Shown here: one piece after another, positions 8,667 through 17,167 of the stretch
Position numbering within the stretch: position 1 is the first letter of the stretch
How the letters are laid out: each line of letters begins with the position of its first letter
NCBI GenBank assembly: GCA_934309345.1
Contig: CAKRDD010000001.1
Coordinates: 62,001 to 126,000, forward strand
From: an uncultured Mediterraneibacter sp.
GTDB lineage: Bacteria > Bacillota > Clostridia > Lachnospirales > Lachnospiraceae
Reading direction: 5' to 3'
DNA: 64,000 bases
Position numbers and translations under genes: made by a program
Notes under the pieces: model-generated
Told to the model about the DNA's origin: nothing
Databases searched by the model: none
What the model saw: the letters and a program-made list of their open reading frames with translations, nothing else

Positions 8667-10016
8667 ATGATAGAGAAGATTTTAATTGCGAACAGAGGGG
8701 AGATTGCAGTCCGGGTGATCCGCGCCTGCAGAGAAATGGGAATCCGTACAGTTGCTGTTTACTCTGAGGCAGATAAAGATGCGCTGCATACCCAGCTCGC
8801 AGATGAAGCAGTCTGTATAGGTCCTGCTCCATCCGCAGAAAGTTATCTGAATATGCAGAATATCATCAGTGCGACACTTGTGTCAGGCGCAGATGCGATT
8901 CATCCGGGCTTCGGATTCCTTTCTGAAAACAGTAAATTTGCAGAGCTGTGTGAACAGTGCAAGATCACATATATCGGACCGGATTCGAAGGTGATCAGTG
9001 CTCTTGGAAACAAATCTGTTGCAAGAAATACGATGGTGGCAGCAGGTGTTCCGGTTATTCCGGGAAGCAAGGAGCCTGTCTATACCGTAGAAGAAGGCGA
9101 GAAGATCGCTGGTGAGATCGGCTATCCGGTCATTGTTAAAGCAGCACTTGGCGGTGGCGGAAAAGGAATGCGTGTCGCACAGACACCGGACGAGTTCCAG
9201 GCAAGCTTTCAGACAGCGCAGAAAGAAGCGCAGATGGCATTCGGAGATGGAACAATGTATCTGGAACATTTCGTAGAACATCCGCGTCATATAGAATTTC
9301 AGATCCTTGCAGATAAGTATGGAAATGTCGTCCATCTTGGAGAACGAGACTGTTCCATTCAGAGAAATCATCAGAAGATGATCGAGGAATCTCCGTCAGA
9401 AGCACTGACTCCGGAATTGAGAAAGAAGATGGGAGAAGCAGCTGTAAAAGCGGCGAAGGCAGCTCATTACACAAATGCCGGAACGATTGAATTTCTCCTG
9501 GAGAAGAGCGGTGCATTTTATTTTATGGAGATGAATACGAGAATCCAGGTGGAACATCCGGTGACAGAATGGGTGACAGGGATTGATCTGATCAAAGAAC
9601 AGATTAAGATTGCAGACGGACAGAGAATGAAACTTCGTCAGGAAGACATCAAGATTACAGGTCATGCAATCGAATGCAGGATCAATGCAGAAAATCCGGA
9701 AAAGAATTTCCGCCCATCTCCAGGAAAAATCACAGATGTACACTTTCCGGGAGGAGAAGGCGTTCGTGTAGACAGTGCGATTTATACAGGATATGAAGTT
9801 CCGCCTTATTATGATTCCATGCTTGCAAAACTGATCGTTCATGCTGACGACAGAGAAGAGGCTATCCGTAAAATGAGAAGCGCACTTGGGGAAGTTATTA
9901 TCGAGGGCGTGGACACAAATATTGATTATCAGTATGAGATTTTGAATCATAAAAAATTCATATCTGGAGATATTGATGTGGAGTTTATCGGAGGAATGAT
10001 GAATGAGACTGCATAA
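8667..10016 (+). CDS. accC: Biotin carboxylase subunit of acetyl-CoA carboxylase
   Basis: ATP-grasp enzyme of 449 aa that carboxylates biotin on AccB. It has the N-terminal ILIANRGEIAVRVIRACRE. The glycine-rich ATP loop is KAALGGGGKGMR, and the metal and catalytic segments are MEMNTRIQVEHPVTE. It ends with the usual lid and C-terminal domain. AGGAG lies before the start, and the end overlaps the accDA fusion by 14 bases. Confidence 0.97.
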   Translation: MIEKILIANRGEIAVRVIRACREMGIRTVAVYSEADKDALHTQLADEAVCIGPAPSAESYLNMQNIISATLVSGADAIHPGFGFLSENSKFAELCEQCKITYIGPDSKVISALGNKSVARNTMVAAGVPVIPGSKEPVYTVEEGEKIAGEIGYPVIVKAALGGGGKGMRVAQTPDEFQASFQTAQKEAQMAFGDGTMYLEHFVEHPRHIEFQILADKYGNVVHLGERDCSIQRNHQKMIEESPSEALTPELRKKMGEAAVKAAKAAHYTNAGTIEFLLEKSGAFYFMEMNTRIQVEHPVTEWVTGIDLIKEQIKIADGQRMKLRQEDIKITGHAIECRINAENPEKNFRPSPGKITDVHFPGGEGVRVDSAIYTGYEVPPYYDSMLAKLIVHADDREEAIRKMRSALGEVIIEGVDTNIDYQYEILNHKKFISGDIDVEFIGGMMNETA

Positions 10017-11721
10017 TATGTTTAAAAAGACCGGAGAGAAGATCACTTCGATTCATTCACGAAACAGAAGAAGGCCGGAAGCACCGGAAGGAATCTTGAA
10101 AAAATGTAATAAATGCGGTGCAGCAATCTTAACAGATGAAGTAATCAACGGAAAATATATTTGTCCTAAATGTCATGGATACTTTCGTATTCCGGCATAT
10201 AAGAGAATTGAGCTTGTGACAGACGCAGGCTCTTTTGAAGAATGGGATGCAAAGATCGACGAAGGTGAAAGACCGGAGAATCCGTTGGATTTCCGGGGTT
10301 ATACAGAAAAAGTCGAAGCTTTAAGAGAAAAGACAGGGCTTGATGAAGCGGTTGTTACAGGAAAAGCAACAATCTGTGGACAGCCGGTTGTGATCGGGGT
10401 CTGTGACGGAAGATTTATGATGGCCAGTATGGGACATGCGGTAGGAGAAAAGATTACCCGTGCAGTCGAGCGTGCAACAGAGGAGAGGCTTCCTGTTGTT
10501 CTTTTTACCTGTTCTGGAGGTGCACGTATGCAGGAGGGAATCATTTCCCTGATGCAGATGGCAAAAACTTCAGCAGCACTGAAACGTCATAGTGACGCGG
10601 GACTACTTTATGTACCGGTTTTGACTGATCCGACGACTGGTGGAGTGACAGCAAGTTTTGCGATGCTTGGTGATATCATTCTTGCAGAACCGGGAGCACT
10701 GATCGGTTTTGCCGGTCCGCGTGTGATCGAGCAGACAATTGGACAGAAATTGCCGGAAGGATTCCAGAGAGCAGAATTTCTTCTTGAGCATGGATTTGTT
10801 GACCGGATCGTAACCAGGGATGAGATGAAGGAAGTACTGGGACAGATTCTGAAAATGCATACGGTTACAGATGAGAAGAAAGAAGAATATCCGGAAAAGA
10901 AAAAAGAGAACAGAAAAAATATCTCTGCAGTAAAAGAAAACATGTCAGCCTGGGAACGTGTCTTGAAATCCAGAGAAAAAGAACGTCCGGTAGGCAAGGA
11001 TTATATTGACAGACTGTTTACAGATTTTGTAGAATTACATGGAGACAGATACTATAAAGATGATCCGGCGGTAGTGGGCGGAATTGCATACTTTCATGGA
11101 AAAGCAGTTACTGTGATCGCCCAGTGCAAAGGAAAGACAACGAAAGAGAATCTGGAACGGAATTTTGCAATGCCGTCTCCGGAAGGTTACAGAAAAGCAC
11201 TGCGTCTGATGAAACAGGCAGAAAAGTTCCATCGTCCGGTCATCTGTTTTGTAGATACTCCGGGGGCTTTCTGCGGAATGGAGGCAGAAGAGCGTGGACA
11301 GGGCGAGGCAATTGCCCGGAATCTGTATGAGATGTCAGCTTTGAAAGTGCCGGTTCTTTCAATTGTAATCGGAGAAGGTGGAAGCGGCGGTGCGCTTGCA
11401 CTTGCAGTTGCAGATGAAGTGTGGATGATGGAGAATGCAGTGTATTCAGTACTTTCACCGGAAGGATTCGCAAGCATCTTGTGGAAAGATAGCAAGAGAG
11501 CGTCAGAAGCGGCAGGGGTGATGCGTCTGACAGCAGCAGATCTTAAGGAACTTAAGGTGATCGAAGAAATAATTCGCGAGCCTGAAGTGTACAGGGAAGA
11601 TACGATGGTTCCCGTGCTCTGTGAACTGGAAGAGAAGATGGAACATTTCCTTGAGCAATATGGAAGTCTTTCAGAAAAACAACTGACAGATAGAAGATAT
11701 GACAGATTCCGAAACATGTAA
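10003..11721 (+). CDS. accDA: Fused acetyl-CoA carboxylase carboxyltransferase beta-alpha (AccD-AccA)
   Basis: A single 572-aa chain carrying both carboxyltransferase subunits, which are separate proteins in most bacteria. Residues about 20-285 are AccD: a four-cysteine zinc ribbon (KCNKCG near residue 31 and CPKCHG near 50), then the crotonase-like domain with FTCSGGARMQEG. A charged linker (about 290-320, EKKEEYPEKKKENR) leads to AccA (about 325-565): MSAWERVLKSREKERP, ELHGDR, FVDTPGAFCG and GEGGSGGALAL. There is no stop or frameshift at the junction. Start 10003 has GGAGGA seven bases upstream; ATG 10018 is an in-frame alternative. Together with accB and accC it makes malonyl-CoA for fabD. 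Confidence 0.95.
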   Translation: MRLHNMFKKTGEKITSIHSRNRRRPEAPEGILKKCNKCGAAILTDEVINGKYICPKCHGYFRIPAYKRIELVTDAGSFEEWDAKIDEGERPENPLDFRGYTEKVEALREKTGLDEAVVTGKATICGQPVVIGVCDGRFMMASMGHAVGEKITRAVERATEERLPVVLFTCSGGARMQEGIISLMQMAKTSAALKRHSDAGLLYVPVLTDPTTGGVTASFAMLGDIILAEPGALIGFAGPRVIEQTIGQKLPEGFQRAEFLLEHGFVDRIVTRDEMKEVLGQILKMHTVTDEKKEEYPEKKKENRKNISAVKENMSAWERVLKSREKERPVGKDYIDRLFTDFVELHGDRYYKDDPAVVGGIAYFHGKAVTVIAQCKGKTTKENLERNFAMPSPEGYRKALRLMKQAEKFHRPVICFVDTPGAFCGMEAEERGQGEAIARNLYEMSALKVPVLSIVIGEGGSGGALALAVADEVWMMENAVYSVLSPEGFASILWKDSKRASEAAGVMRLTAADLKELKVIEEIIREPEVYREDTMVPVLCELEEKMEHFLEQYGSLSEKQLTDRRYDRFRNM

Positions 11722-11847
11722 GAGGCAACAATTGTGGCAGTGTCTGAGCAGGTGTAGAAGACCAGAATGAACATAATCCCGGAAGATCAAATAGAAAAGA
11801 ACTGTTTGAAAAGATCAGAGAACAGTAGAAGACGAGGAGGAAAAAAG

Positions 11848-12297
11848 ATGGATGCGTATAATACCATCAATGACATTCTGGTACATTTATTCAATGAAAT
11901 CTGGGAGCTGGAGAAAAAAGCGATCATCACAGAGGAATTTAAAGATATTACAAACAACGATATGCATATAATAGAAGCAATCGGTGTTTCAGGAAAGACA
12001 ACGATGTCTGTCGTGGCAAAGAAGATGAAGATTACGGCAGGGTCTCTGACTACAGCGGTGAATGGCCTGGTCAACAAGAAGTACGTGATGCGTGCCCGCG
12101 GTGAAGAGGACAGAAGAGTGGTGTATATCTGGCTGACAGAAAAAGGGGAGAAGGCTTACTATCATCATGAGCAGTTTCACAGAGAGATGACAAATGCTGT
12201 GCTGAACAGACTGGATGAAAAAGAGATTCCGGTTCTTATGAAGACACTGGACGGACTTTCGGAATTTTTCAGAGGTTATTCTTCAGAGGAACGATAA
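11848..12297 (+). CDS. fabT: MarR-family fatty-acid synthesis repressor FabT
   Basis: Winged-helix regulator of 149 aa expected to repress the fab promoter when bound to long-chain acyl-ACP (known for FabT of cocci). The central helix-turn-helix and wing are MSVVAKKMKITAGSLTTAVNGL and VMRARGEEDRRVVYIWLT. The start at 11848 has a strong AGGAGG eight bases upstream; the upstream in-frame ATG at 11767 is unlikely. It is the last gene of the operon, whereas in streptococci fabT precedes fabH. A matching palindrome overlaps the operon promoter at 2423-2443. Confidence 0.85.
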   Translation: MDAYNTINDILVHLFNEIWELEKKAIITEEFKDITNNDMHIIEAIGVSGKTTMSVVAKKMKITAGSLTTAVNGLVNKKYVMRARGEEDRRVVYIWLTEKGEKAYYHHEQFHREMTNAVLNRLDEKEIPVLMKTLDGLSEFFRGYSSEER

Positions 12298-12298
12298 C

Positions 12299-12329
12299 GT
12301 TACTGTTCGCACATCGTGTGAACAGTAAC
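12299..12329. repeat. Long hairpin after fabT (GTTACTGTTC family)
   Basis: A 14-bp stem with one G-T pair (12299-12312 with 12316-12329) has a 3-base loop starting two bases after the fabT stop. No T-run follows, so it is not a standard terminator. The left arm GTTACTGTTC-CAC recurs in a second hairpin at 62602-62631, suggesting a dispersed repeat or RNA element. Confidence 0.5.
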
Positions 12330-12368
12330 ACGATAACATGATAATTCTTAAGGAAAATCAAGGAAAAT

Positions 12369-12397
12369 TTGACGTTTTGTCAAAAATGAGTTACAAT
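12369..12397 (+). promoter_or_regulatory. Promoter of the DUF6465-like gene
   Basis: TTGACG (12369-12374), 17 bases and TACAAT (12392-12397) are present. The spacer holds a small palindrome, TTTTGTCAAAA. The predicted leader is about 117 bases, with an AT-rich hairpin (12485-12504) just before the Shine-Dalgarno. Confidence 0.6.
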
Positions 12398-12521
12398 AAT
12401 CCGTATCGTGAATAATTTATCATTACGGACAAAGGTCCATGTCATTATTTCGCGTTCAGAATAACATTGTAATGGGTTAGTGCCAATATACTTGGGTGTA
12501 TATTTTAGGAGGGAAACAAGT

Positions 12522-13079
12522 ATGGTAACAAAAAAGACATCTTCAACAACAAAAGCCGTAAAAGCAGAAGAAACAAAAACAACAACAGCAAAACCGGCAG
12601 AGAAAAAAGCTGAAACAGCAACAGTAAAGACAGAGAAGAAAGAGACAGCAGCTGCGAAAGCAATCGAGACAAAGAAAGACACAACAAAGAAACTTGAGAC
12701 AAAGGCAGCAGTGCTGGTAGATACACCAGAAGTTCAGGCAGAAGAAGTGAAAGAGACAGTGAAGAAGGCAGCTAAGAAGGTTGCAGCAAAAGCAGAAGAT
12801 ACAGCTGAAAAGGCTGTGAAGACTGTAAAGAAAGCAGCAGCTAAGAAGACAGCAGCCAAGACTACAAAGAAAGCAGAGTTGAAGACAGAATTCTTCCTTC
12901 AGTTCTCCGGTAAAGAGTATACAGAGAAAGAGATCCTTAAGAAAGTCAAAGATGTATGGACAAAGGATCTGAAGAACAAAGTCGGAGACATGAAAGACGT
13001 TAAGATCTATCTGAAACCGGAAGAGTCAGCAGCATATTATGTTGTAAACGGAGATACAACAGGAAAGATCGATCTGTAA
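12522..13079 (+). CDS. Lys/Ala-rich histone-H1-like protein with DUF6465-type C-terminal domain
   Basis: 185 aa. Residues 1-125 are low complexity, built from Lys, Ala, Thr and Glu with KKAAAKK-type repeats resembling histone H1 or HU tails. Residues about 125-185 form a compact domain (ELKTEFFLQFSGKEYTEKEI ... EESAAYYVVNGDTTGKIDL) that I assign tentatively to DUF6465, common in Lachnospiraceae. AGGAGGG lies nine bases before the ATG at 12522; the in-frame ATG at 12480 lacks a ribosome-binding site. It has its own promoter and terminator. The role is unknown; nucleic-acid binding is inferred from composition. Confidence 0.7.
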   Translation: MVTKKTSSTTKAVKAEETKTTTAKPAEKKAETATVKTEKKETAAAKAIETKKDTTKKLETKAAVLVDTPEVQAEEVKETVKKAAKKVAAKAEDTAEKAVKTVKKAAAKKTAAKTTKKAELKTEFFLQFSGKEYTEKEILKKVKDVWTKDLKNKVGDMKDVKIYLKPEESAAYYVVNGDTTGKIDL

Positions 13080-13138
13080 GCAATCAATACGGGAGAGCAG
13101 ATCATTTTTCGGATGTATCCGAAGCATGATTACTTAAG

Positions 13139-13196
13139 AAAAGACAGGGAGTCAGACACAGCTGAAAGCAGGTGAAGGACTGACCTGTCTTTTTTC
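13139..13196 (+). terminator. Intrinsic terminator after the DUF6465-like gene
   Basis: AAAAGACAGG (13139-13148) pairs with CCTGTCTTTT (13184-13193), and an inner TCAG/CTGA helix extends the stem. A run of T follows. Confidence 0.7.
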
Positions 13197-13280
13197 ATAA
13201 ATATTTTGCCTGTGTAGAAAGTGGATTGCCTTGAAGAGACAGGAATCAGGCAGGAATGGTTCGAGAAAGGAGAATGCAAG

Positions 13281-14015
13281 ATGTACGAGAAAGAGATTGA
13301 ACAGCTGCAGTCAATGATCGATGAGAGTAACCGGATCGTGTTTTTTGGAGGAGCCGGTGTATCAACAGAAAGTAATATTCCGGATTTTCGAAGTGCGACA
13401 GGGATTTATCATCAGAAGTATAAGTATTCACCGGAACAGGTGGTCAGCCACAGCTTTTTTATGAAATATCCGGAAGCATTCTATGAGTTTTATAAAGAGA
13501 AGATGATGATTCTAGATGCAAAGCCAAATGCTGCCCATCTGAAACTGGCAGAATTGGAGCAGGCCGGGAAACTGCAGGCTGTTGTGACACAGAATATTGA
13601 CGGGCTGCATCAGGCGGCAGGAAGCAGAAACGTTTATGAACTTCATGGAAGTATCCACAGAAATTACTGTATGAAATGTGGTAAATTTTATGATGCAGAA
13701 TATGTGAAGAATTCAGAGGGGATTCCAAGATGCAGCTGTGGCGGTATGATTAAGCCGGACGTGGTACTTTATGAAGAAGGACTTGACCAGAAGACAATCC
13801 AGGGAGCAGTCGAAGCAATTTCATCAGCTGATCTGTTGATCATCGGCGGAACGTCACTTGTCGTCTATCCGGCAGCAGGCTTTATTGATTATTTTCATGG
13901 AAAACATCTTGTTGTGATCAACAAATCAGAAACGGCCAGAACCGTCCGGGCAGAGCTTACAATTGCCGCACCGATCGGAGAGATTCTTGGTGCGATTCAT
14001 GTGAGCGGCGAATAA
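13281..14015 (+). CDS. cobB: NAD-dependent protein deacylase, Sir2 family
   Basis: Sirtuin of 244 aa removing acyl groups from lysines with NAD. The Rossmann motif is FFGGAGVSTESNIPDFRS, the NAD/ribose-binding motif is TQNIDGLHQAAG, and the catalytic His is in YELHGSIH. A four-cysteine zinc module (CMKCG and CSCGG) follows, then GTSLVVYPAAG. The start at 13281 has AAAGGAG upstream; the longer reading from 13221 lacks one and overlaps the intergenic region. It appears to be a single-gene unit. The acyl preference (acetyl versus succinyl) cannot be fixed by eye. Confidence 0.93.
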   Translation: MYEKEIEQLQSMIDESNRIVFFGGAGVSTESNIPDFRSATGIYHQKYKYSPEQVVSHSFFMKYPEAFYEFYKEKMMILDAKPNAAHLKLAELEQAGKLQAVVTQNIDGLHQAAGSRNVYELHGSIHRNYCMKCGKFYDAEYVKNSEGIPRCSCGGMIKPDVVLYEEGLDQKTIQGAVEAISSADLLIIGGTSLVVYPAAGFIDYFHGKHLVVINKSETARTVRAELTIAAPIGEILGAIHVSGE

Positions 14016-14074
14016 AAATTTTTTTCCGGTAAATACTTCTGAAAAGGAGGTTGCTGTAAGCAGCAGAAAGAAGT

Positions 14075-14299
14075 ATGGGAAGAAAAAAGGAAAAGACGAT
14101 CAATCTTACGAAACTTGAACCGGAAGAAAAACTGAAGTATGAGATAGCAGAAGAATTAGGCCTTTTAGATCGCGTGATGCAGGATGGATGGAAGTCATTG
14201 ACATCAAAAGAGACAGGGCGGATTGGCGGAATGGTCACCGGAAGAAGACGAGAGATAAAAAAACAGACAGAGATCATGGATGAAAATGCGAAAGAATAA
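14075..14299 (+). CDS. Small acid-soluble spore protein-like, alpha/beta type
   Basis: 74-aa basic protein. The segment KYEIAEELGLLDRV followed by GWKSLTSKETGRIGGMV resembles the two conserved blocks of alpha/beta-type SASPs (EIA.ELG and the GRIGG-like glycine block) that coat and protect spore DNA. The N-terminus is KKEKTINLTK and the tail is charged. The ribosome-binding site is weak (AGAAAG). It lies downstream of the sirtuin. If correct it marks a spore-forming host; the linker between blocks differs from classical SASPs, hence moderate confidence. Confidence 0.65.
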   Translation: MGRKKEKTINLTKLEPEEKLKYEIAEELGLLDRVMQDGWKSLTSKETGRIGGMVTGRRREIKKQTEIMDENAKE

Positions 14300-14433
14300 A
14301 CAAAAGTAAAATTTTAAATAACACAGATTTTGACAAATAAGGATAAATTTGGTAAAATGGGCAGAATGGGGAGAAATTATTTTGCGTTAGAATTCGCAGA
14401 GTTTTTTGGAAAGTGATAACTTTGGTGGCATAA

Positions 14434-15117
14434 ATGACAGAAAAAATTTCAATATTTGATGTGGAGATTTCCTGTATTAAGGCAAAAGAAGCGATGATGC
14501 AGGCAATCGAATTCATGAAAGGTGATTCCGTCAATACCATTGAGCTTGTATCGATGGAATCGCTGATGAAAGAACATGAAAATCCGGAGTGGAAAAAAAA
14601 GGTTTCCATGCAGGATCTGATCCTCCCGGGAAGCGTAGAGATTCTTGAGGCAGCAAAAGCTGATGATGCAAGATTGCTGCGGGAGACGGATAATAAATTA
14701 TTCTTAAGAATGTTTTTGAAATATTTACAGAAGAACCATCATAAGATCTATCTTCTGGCAGCCAGTCAGGAGGAATTGGTGAAAGCAGAGGAAGCTCTTG
14801 CAAGGTATAATCAGGGAATCCGTGTGGTAGGAGATGCCGTGATCCATCTGGAAGACGGAGAGTTGACAGATGCAGACAGGATCCATGGAATAGTGAATGC
14901 AGTCAATGGCTCAGAGGCAGATTGTATTTTATCAGTCCTTCCATCGCCGGCGCAGGAAGATTTTATTGAACAGAACCGGGCATTGATCGACACAAGAGTC
15001 TGGATTGGCTGTGGATCAGTTCTGATGCGCAGCTTTGACGACAGAAAGATGACAAGCCGGATAAAGAGAATGTTAGTAAAGAAAGTATTTCGCTATAAAG
15101 TAGACAAACAGAATTAG
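14434..15117 (+). CDS. WecG/TagA/CpsF-like glycosyltransferase (GT26-like)
   Basis: 227 aa. Distant but recognisable GT26 pattern: an N-terminal IELVSMESLM segment where family members have the nucleotide-sugar-binding strand; KIYLLAASQEELVKAEEAL; GIRVVGDAV; and SVLPSPAQEDFIEQNRALIDTRVWIGCGSVL, corresponding to the family block usually ending in GVGG. Members transfer N-acetyl-mannosaminuronate or ManNAc to lipid carriers in wall-polymer synthesis. Several family-typical residues are altered, so activity is uncertain. No other polymer genes adjoin it. The ribosome-binding site is poor. Confidence 0.6.
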   Translation: MTEKISIFDVEISCIKAKEAMMQAIEFMKGDSVNTIELVSMESLMKEHENPEWKKKVSMQDLILPGSVEILEAAKADDARLLRETDNKLFLRMFLKYLQKNHHKIYLLAASQEELVKAEEALARYNQGIRVVGDAVIHLEDGELTDADRIHGIVNAVNGSEADCILSVLPSPAQEDFIEQNRALIDTRVWIGCGSVLMRSFDDRKMTSRIKRMLVKKVFRYKVDKQN

Positions 15118-15352
15118 CCTTTGTGAAGAATGCTAAAAGATAAAAATGTGAATATTTCATAGATTCGACGAAGAAATGCATAAAAAAGATGGATTTCCTC
15201 TTTCTTTTTTTGCTGTTTTGCCTTAATATAATATAAGGGTATGTGTACGGATAAATAATGCATACAAAAAGTTTGTGGAATATGCACATGCGTGTTACTA
15301 CTTACAGTTTGCTGTGATCAGCAATACATCGTACAGAGTGGAGGAAAAAAGG

Positions 15353-16444
15353 ATGATTTCGAATCAGATACTTCAAAACACTATTGAAGGATTAAAGGGA
15401 ATATCAAGGGTTGACTTTTGTGTACTTGACACAGAGGGCAAGGAACTTGCAGCAACATTTGATATGGCAAAAGATTGTGGGGAAGCGGTTCTTTCTTTTG
15501 TTGAATCACCGGCAGACAGCCAGGTGATCCAGGGATGCCAGTTCTTTAAAATATTTGATGAACAGCGTCTGGAATATGTTTTACTTGCAGATGGCGAGAC
15601 AGAAGATGTGTATATGCTTGGTAAGATCGCGGCATTTCAGATCCAGAGTCTGCTTGTAGCTTATAAAGAGCGTTTTGACAAGGACAACTTTATCAAAAAC
15701 CTTCTTTTAGACAATCTTCTTCTGGTAGATATTTACAATCGCGCAAAGAAATTACATATTGACACAGAAGTAAAACGTGTTATCTTTATTATTGAAACAT
15801 CGCACGAGAAAGACAGTGCTGCACTTGATAATGTGAGAAATCTTCTGGGAGGAAAGTCAAGAGACTTTATCACAGCTGTTGATGAGAAGAATATTATTGT
15901 TGTGAAAGAACTCTCAGATAAGGATGGCAATAAGGAACTTGAGAAGATGGCGAAAGAGATGCTGGATACGCTCCAGGCAGAGGGAGGCGACGAGCAGATC
16001 CATATTGCATACGGAACCATCGTAAGTGATATCAAGGAAGTATCCAAGTCATACAAAGAGGCGAAGCTTGCACTTGATGTAGGTAAGATCTTCTTTGATG
16101 AGAAGGATATTGTTGCTTATACAACACTTGGAATCGGCCGTCTGATCTATCAGCTGCCGCTGCCACTTTGTAAGATGTTTATCAAAGAGATTTTCGAAGC
16201 AAAATCTCCGGATGACTTTGATGAAGAGACATTGACAACGATCAATAAGTTCTTTGAGAACAGTCTTAATGTATCAGAGACATCCAGACAGCTCTATATC
16301 CACAGAAATACACTGGTATACAGACTGGATAAGCTTCAGAAGAGTACCGGACTGGACCTTCGTGTGTTTGAGGATGCCATTACTTTCAAGATTGCCTTAA
16401 TGGTAGTAAAGTATATGAAGTATATGGAGACATTAGAGTACTAG
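15353..16444 (+). CDS. PucR/CdaR-family transcriptional regulator
   Basis: 363 aa. The C-terminal block (SLNVSETSRQLYIHRNTLVYRLDKLQKSTGLDL, last 70 residues) is the PucR-type helix-turn-helix. The middle (about residues 130-270) resembles the GGDEF-like or CdaR sensor region, and the N-terminus resembles a small-molecule sensor. The start at 15353 (MISNQILQNTIEG) has GTGGAGG upstream; the longer frame from 15275 lacks support. It lies 36 bases before ftsE, so it may share a transcript with the ftsEX division genes. The effector is unknown. Confidence 0.8.
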   Translation: MISNQILQNTIEGLKGISRVDFCVLDTEGKELAATFDMAKDCGEAVLSFVESPADSQVIQGCQFFKIFDEQRLEYVLLADGETEDVYMLGKIAAFQIQSLLVAYKERFDKDNFIKNLLLDNLLLVDIYNRAKKLHIDTEVKRVIFIIETSHEKDSAALDNVRNLLGGKSRDFITAVDEKNIIVVKELSDKDGNKELEKMAKEMLDTLQAEGGDEQIHIAYGTIVSDIKEVSKSYKEAKLALDVGKIFFDEKDIVAYTTLGIGRLIYQLPLPLCKMFIKEIFEAKSPDDFDEETLTTINKFFENSLNVSETSRQLYIHRNTLVYRLDKLQKSTGLDLRVFEDAITFKIALMVVKYMKYMETLEY

Positions 16445-16480
16445 AACCGTAGGAGTATAGATAAGTTTTAGGAGGAACAT

Positions 16481-17167
16481 ATGATTGAATTAAGGAATGT
16501 GACGAAGGAGTATTCCAAAGGTCACGCAGCCTTGAATGGTGTTTCCGTGAAGATTGAACGCGGAGAATTCGTATTCATCGTTGGTGACAGTGGATCAGGT
16601 AAGTCTACATTGATCAAATTGATCATGAAGGAACTGAATCCGACAGAGGGTACCATTATCGTCAACGGCCAGAATTTGAACCGTATGAAACACAGAAACA
16701 TTGCTAAATACAGAAGAGGACTTGGAGTTGTGTTCCAGGATTTCCGTCTTCTGAAGGATCGTAATATTTATGAGAATATTGCATTCGCTTTGCGTGTGAC
16801 TGAGACACCGACCCGTGTGATCAAGAAGAAGGTACCGGCAGCTCTGTCACTGGTAGGACTTGCACAGAAATACAAGTCATTCCCAAAGGAACTCTCAGGT
16901 GGAGAGCAGCAGCGAGTAGCGATTGCAAGAGCAATTGTAAATGAACCTGCCATTCTGCTGGCGGATGAGCCGACAGGAAACCTCGACCCGACAAACTCAT
17001 GGGAGATCATGAGTCTGCTGAAAGAGGCGAATGAGCGTGGAACAACAGTACTTGTTGTTACACATAACCAGGAGATCGTAAACGAGATGAACGAGCGCGT
17101 CATTACTATGAAGCAGGGCGTAATCGTCAGTGATGAGAAAAAAGGTGGGTATATAAATGAGGATTAG
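16481..17167 (+). CDS. ftsE: Cell-division ABC ATPase FtsE
   Basis: 228-aa ATPase that pairs with FtsX to control peptidoglycan hydrolases at the septum. Walker A is GDSGSGKST, the signature is LSGGEQQRVAIARA and Walker B is ILLADEPTGNLDP. A TAGGAGGA site precedes the ATG. The end overlaps ftsX by 11 bases. Confidence 0.95.
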   Translation: MIELRNVTKEYSKGHAALNGVSVKIERGEFVFIVGDSGSGKSTLIKLIMKELNPTEGTIIVNGQNLNRMKHRNIAKYRRGLGVVFQDFRLLKDRNIYENIAFALRVTETPTRVIKKKVPAALSLVGLAQKYKSFPKELSGGEQQRVAIARAIVNEPAILLADEPTGNLDPTNSWEIMSLLKEANERGTTVLVVTHNQEIVNEMNERVITMKQGVIVSDEKKGGYINED

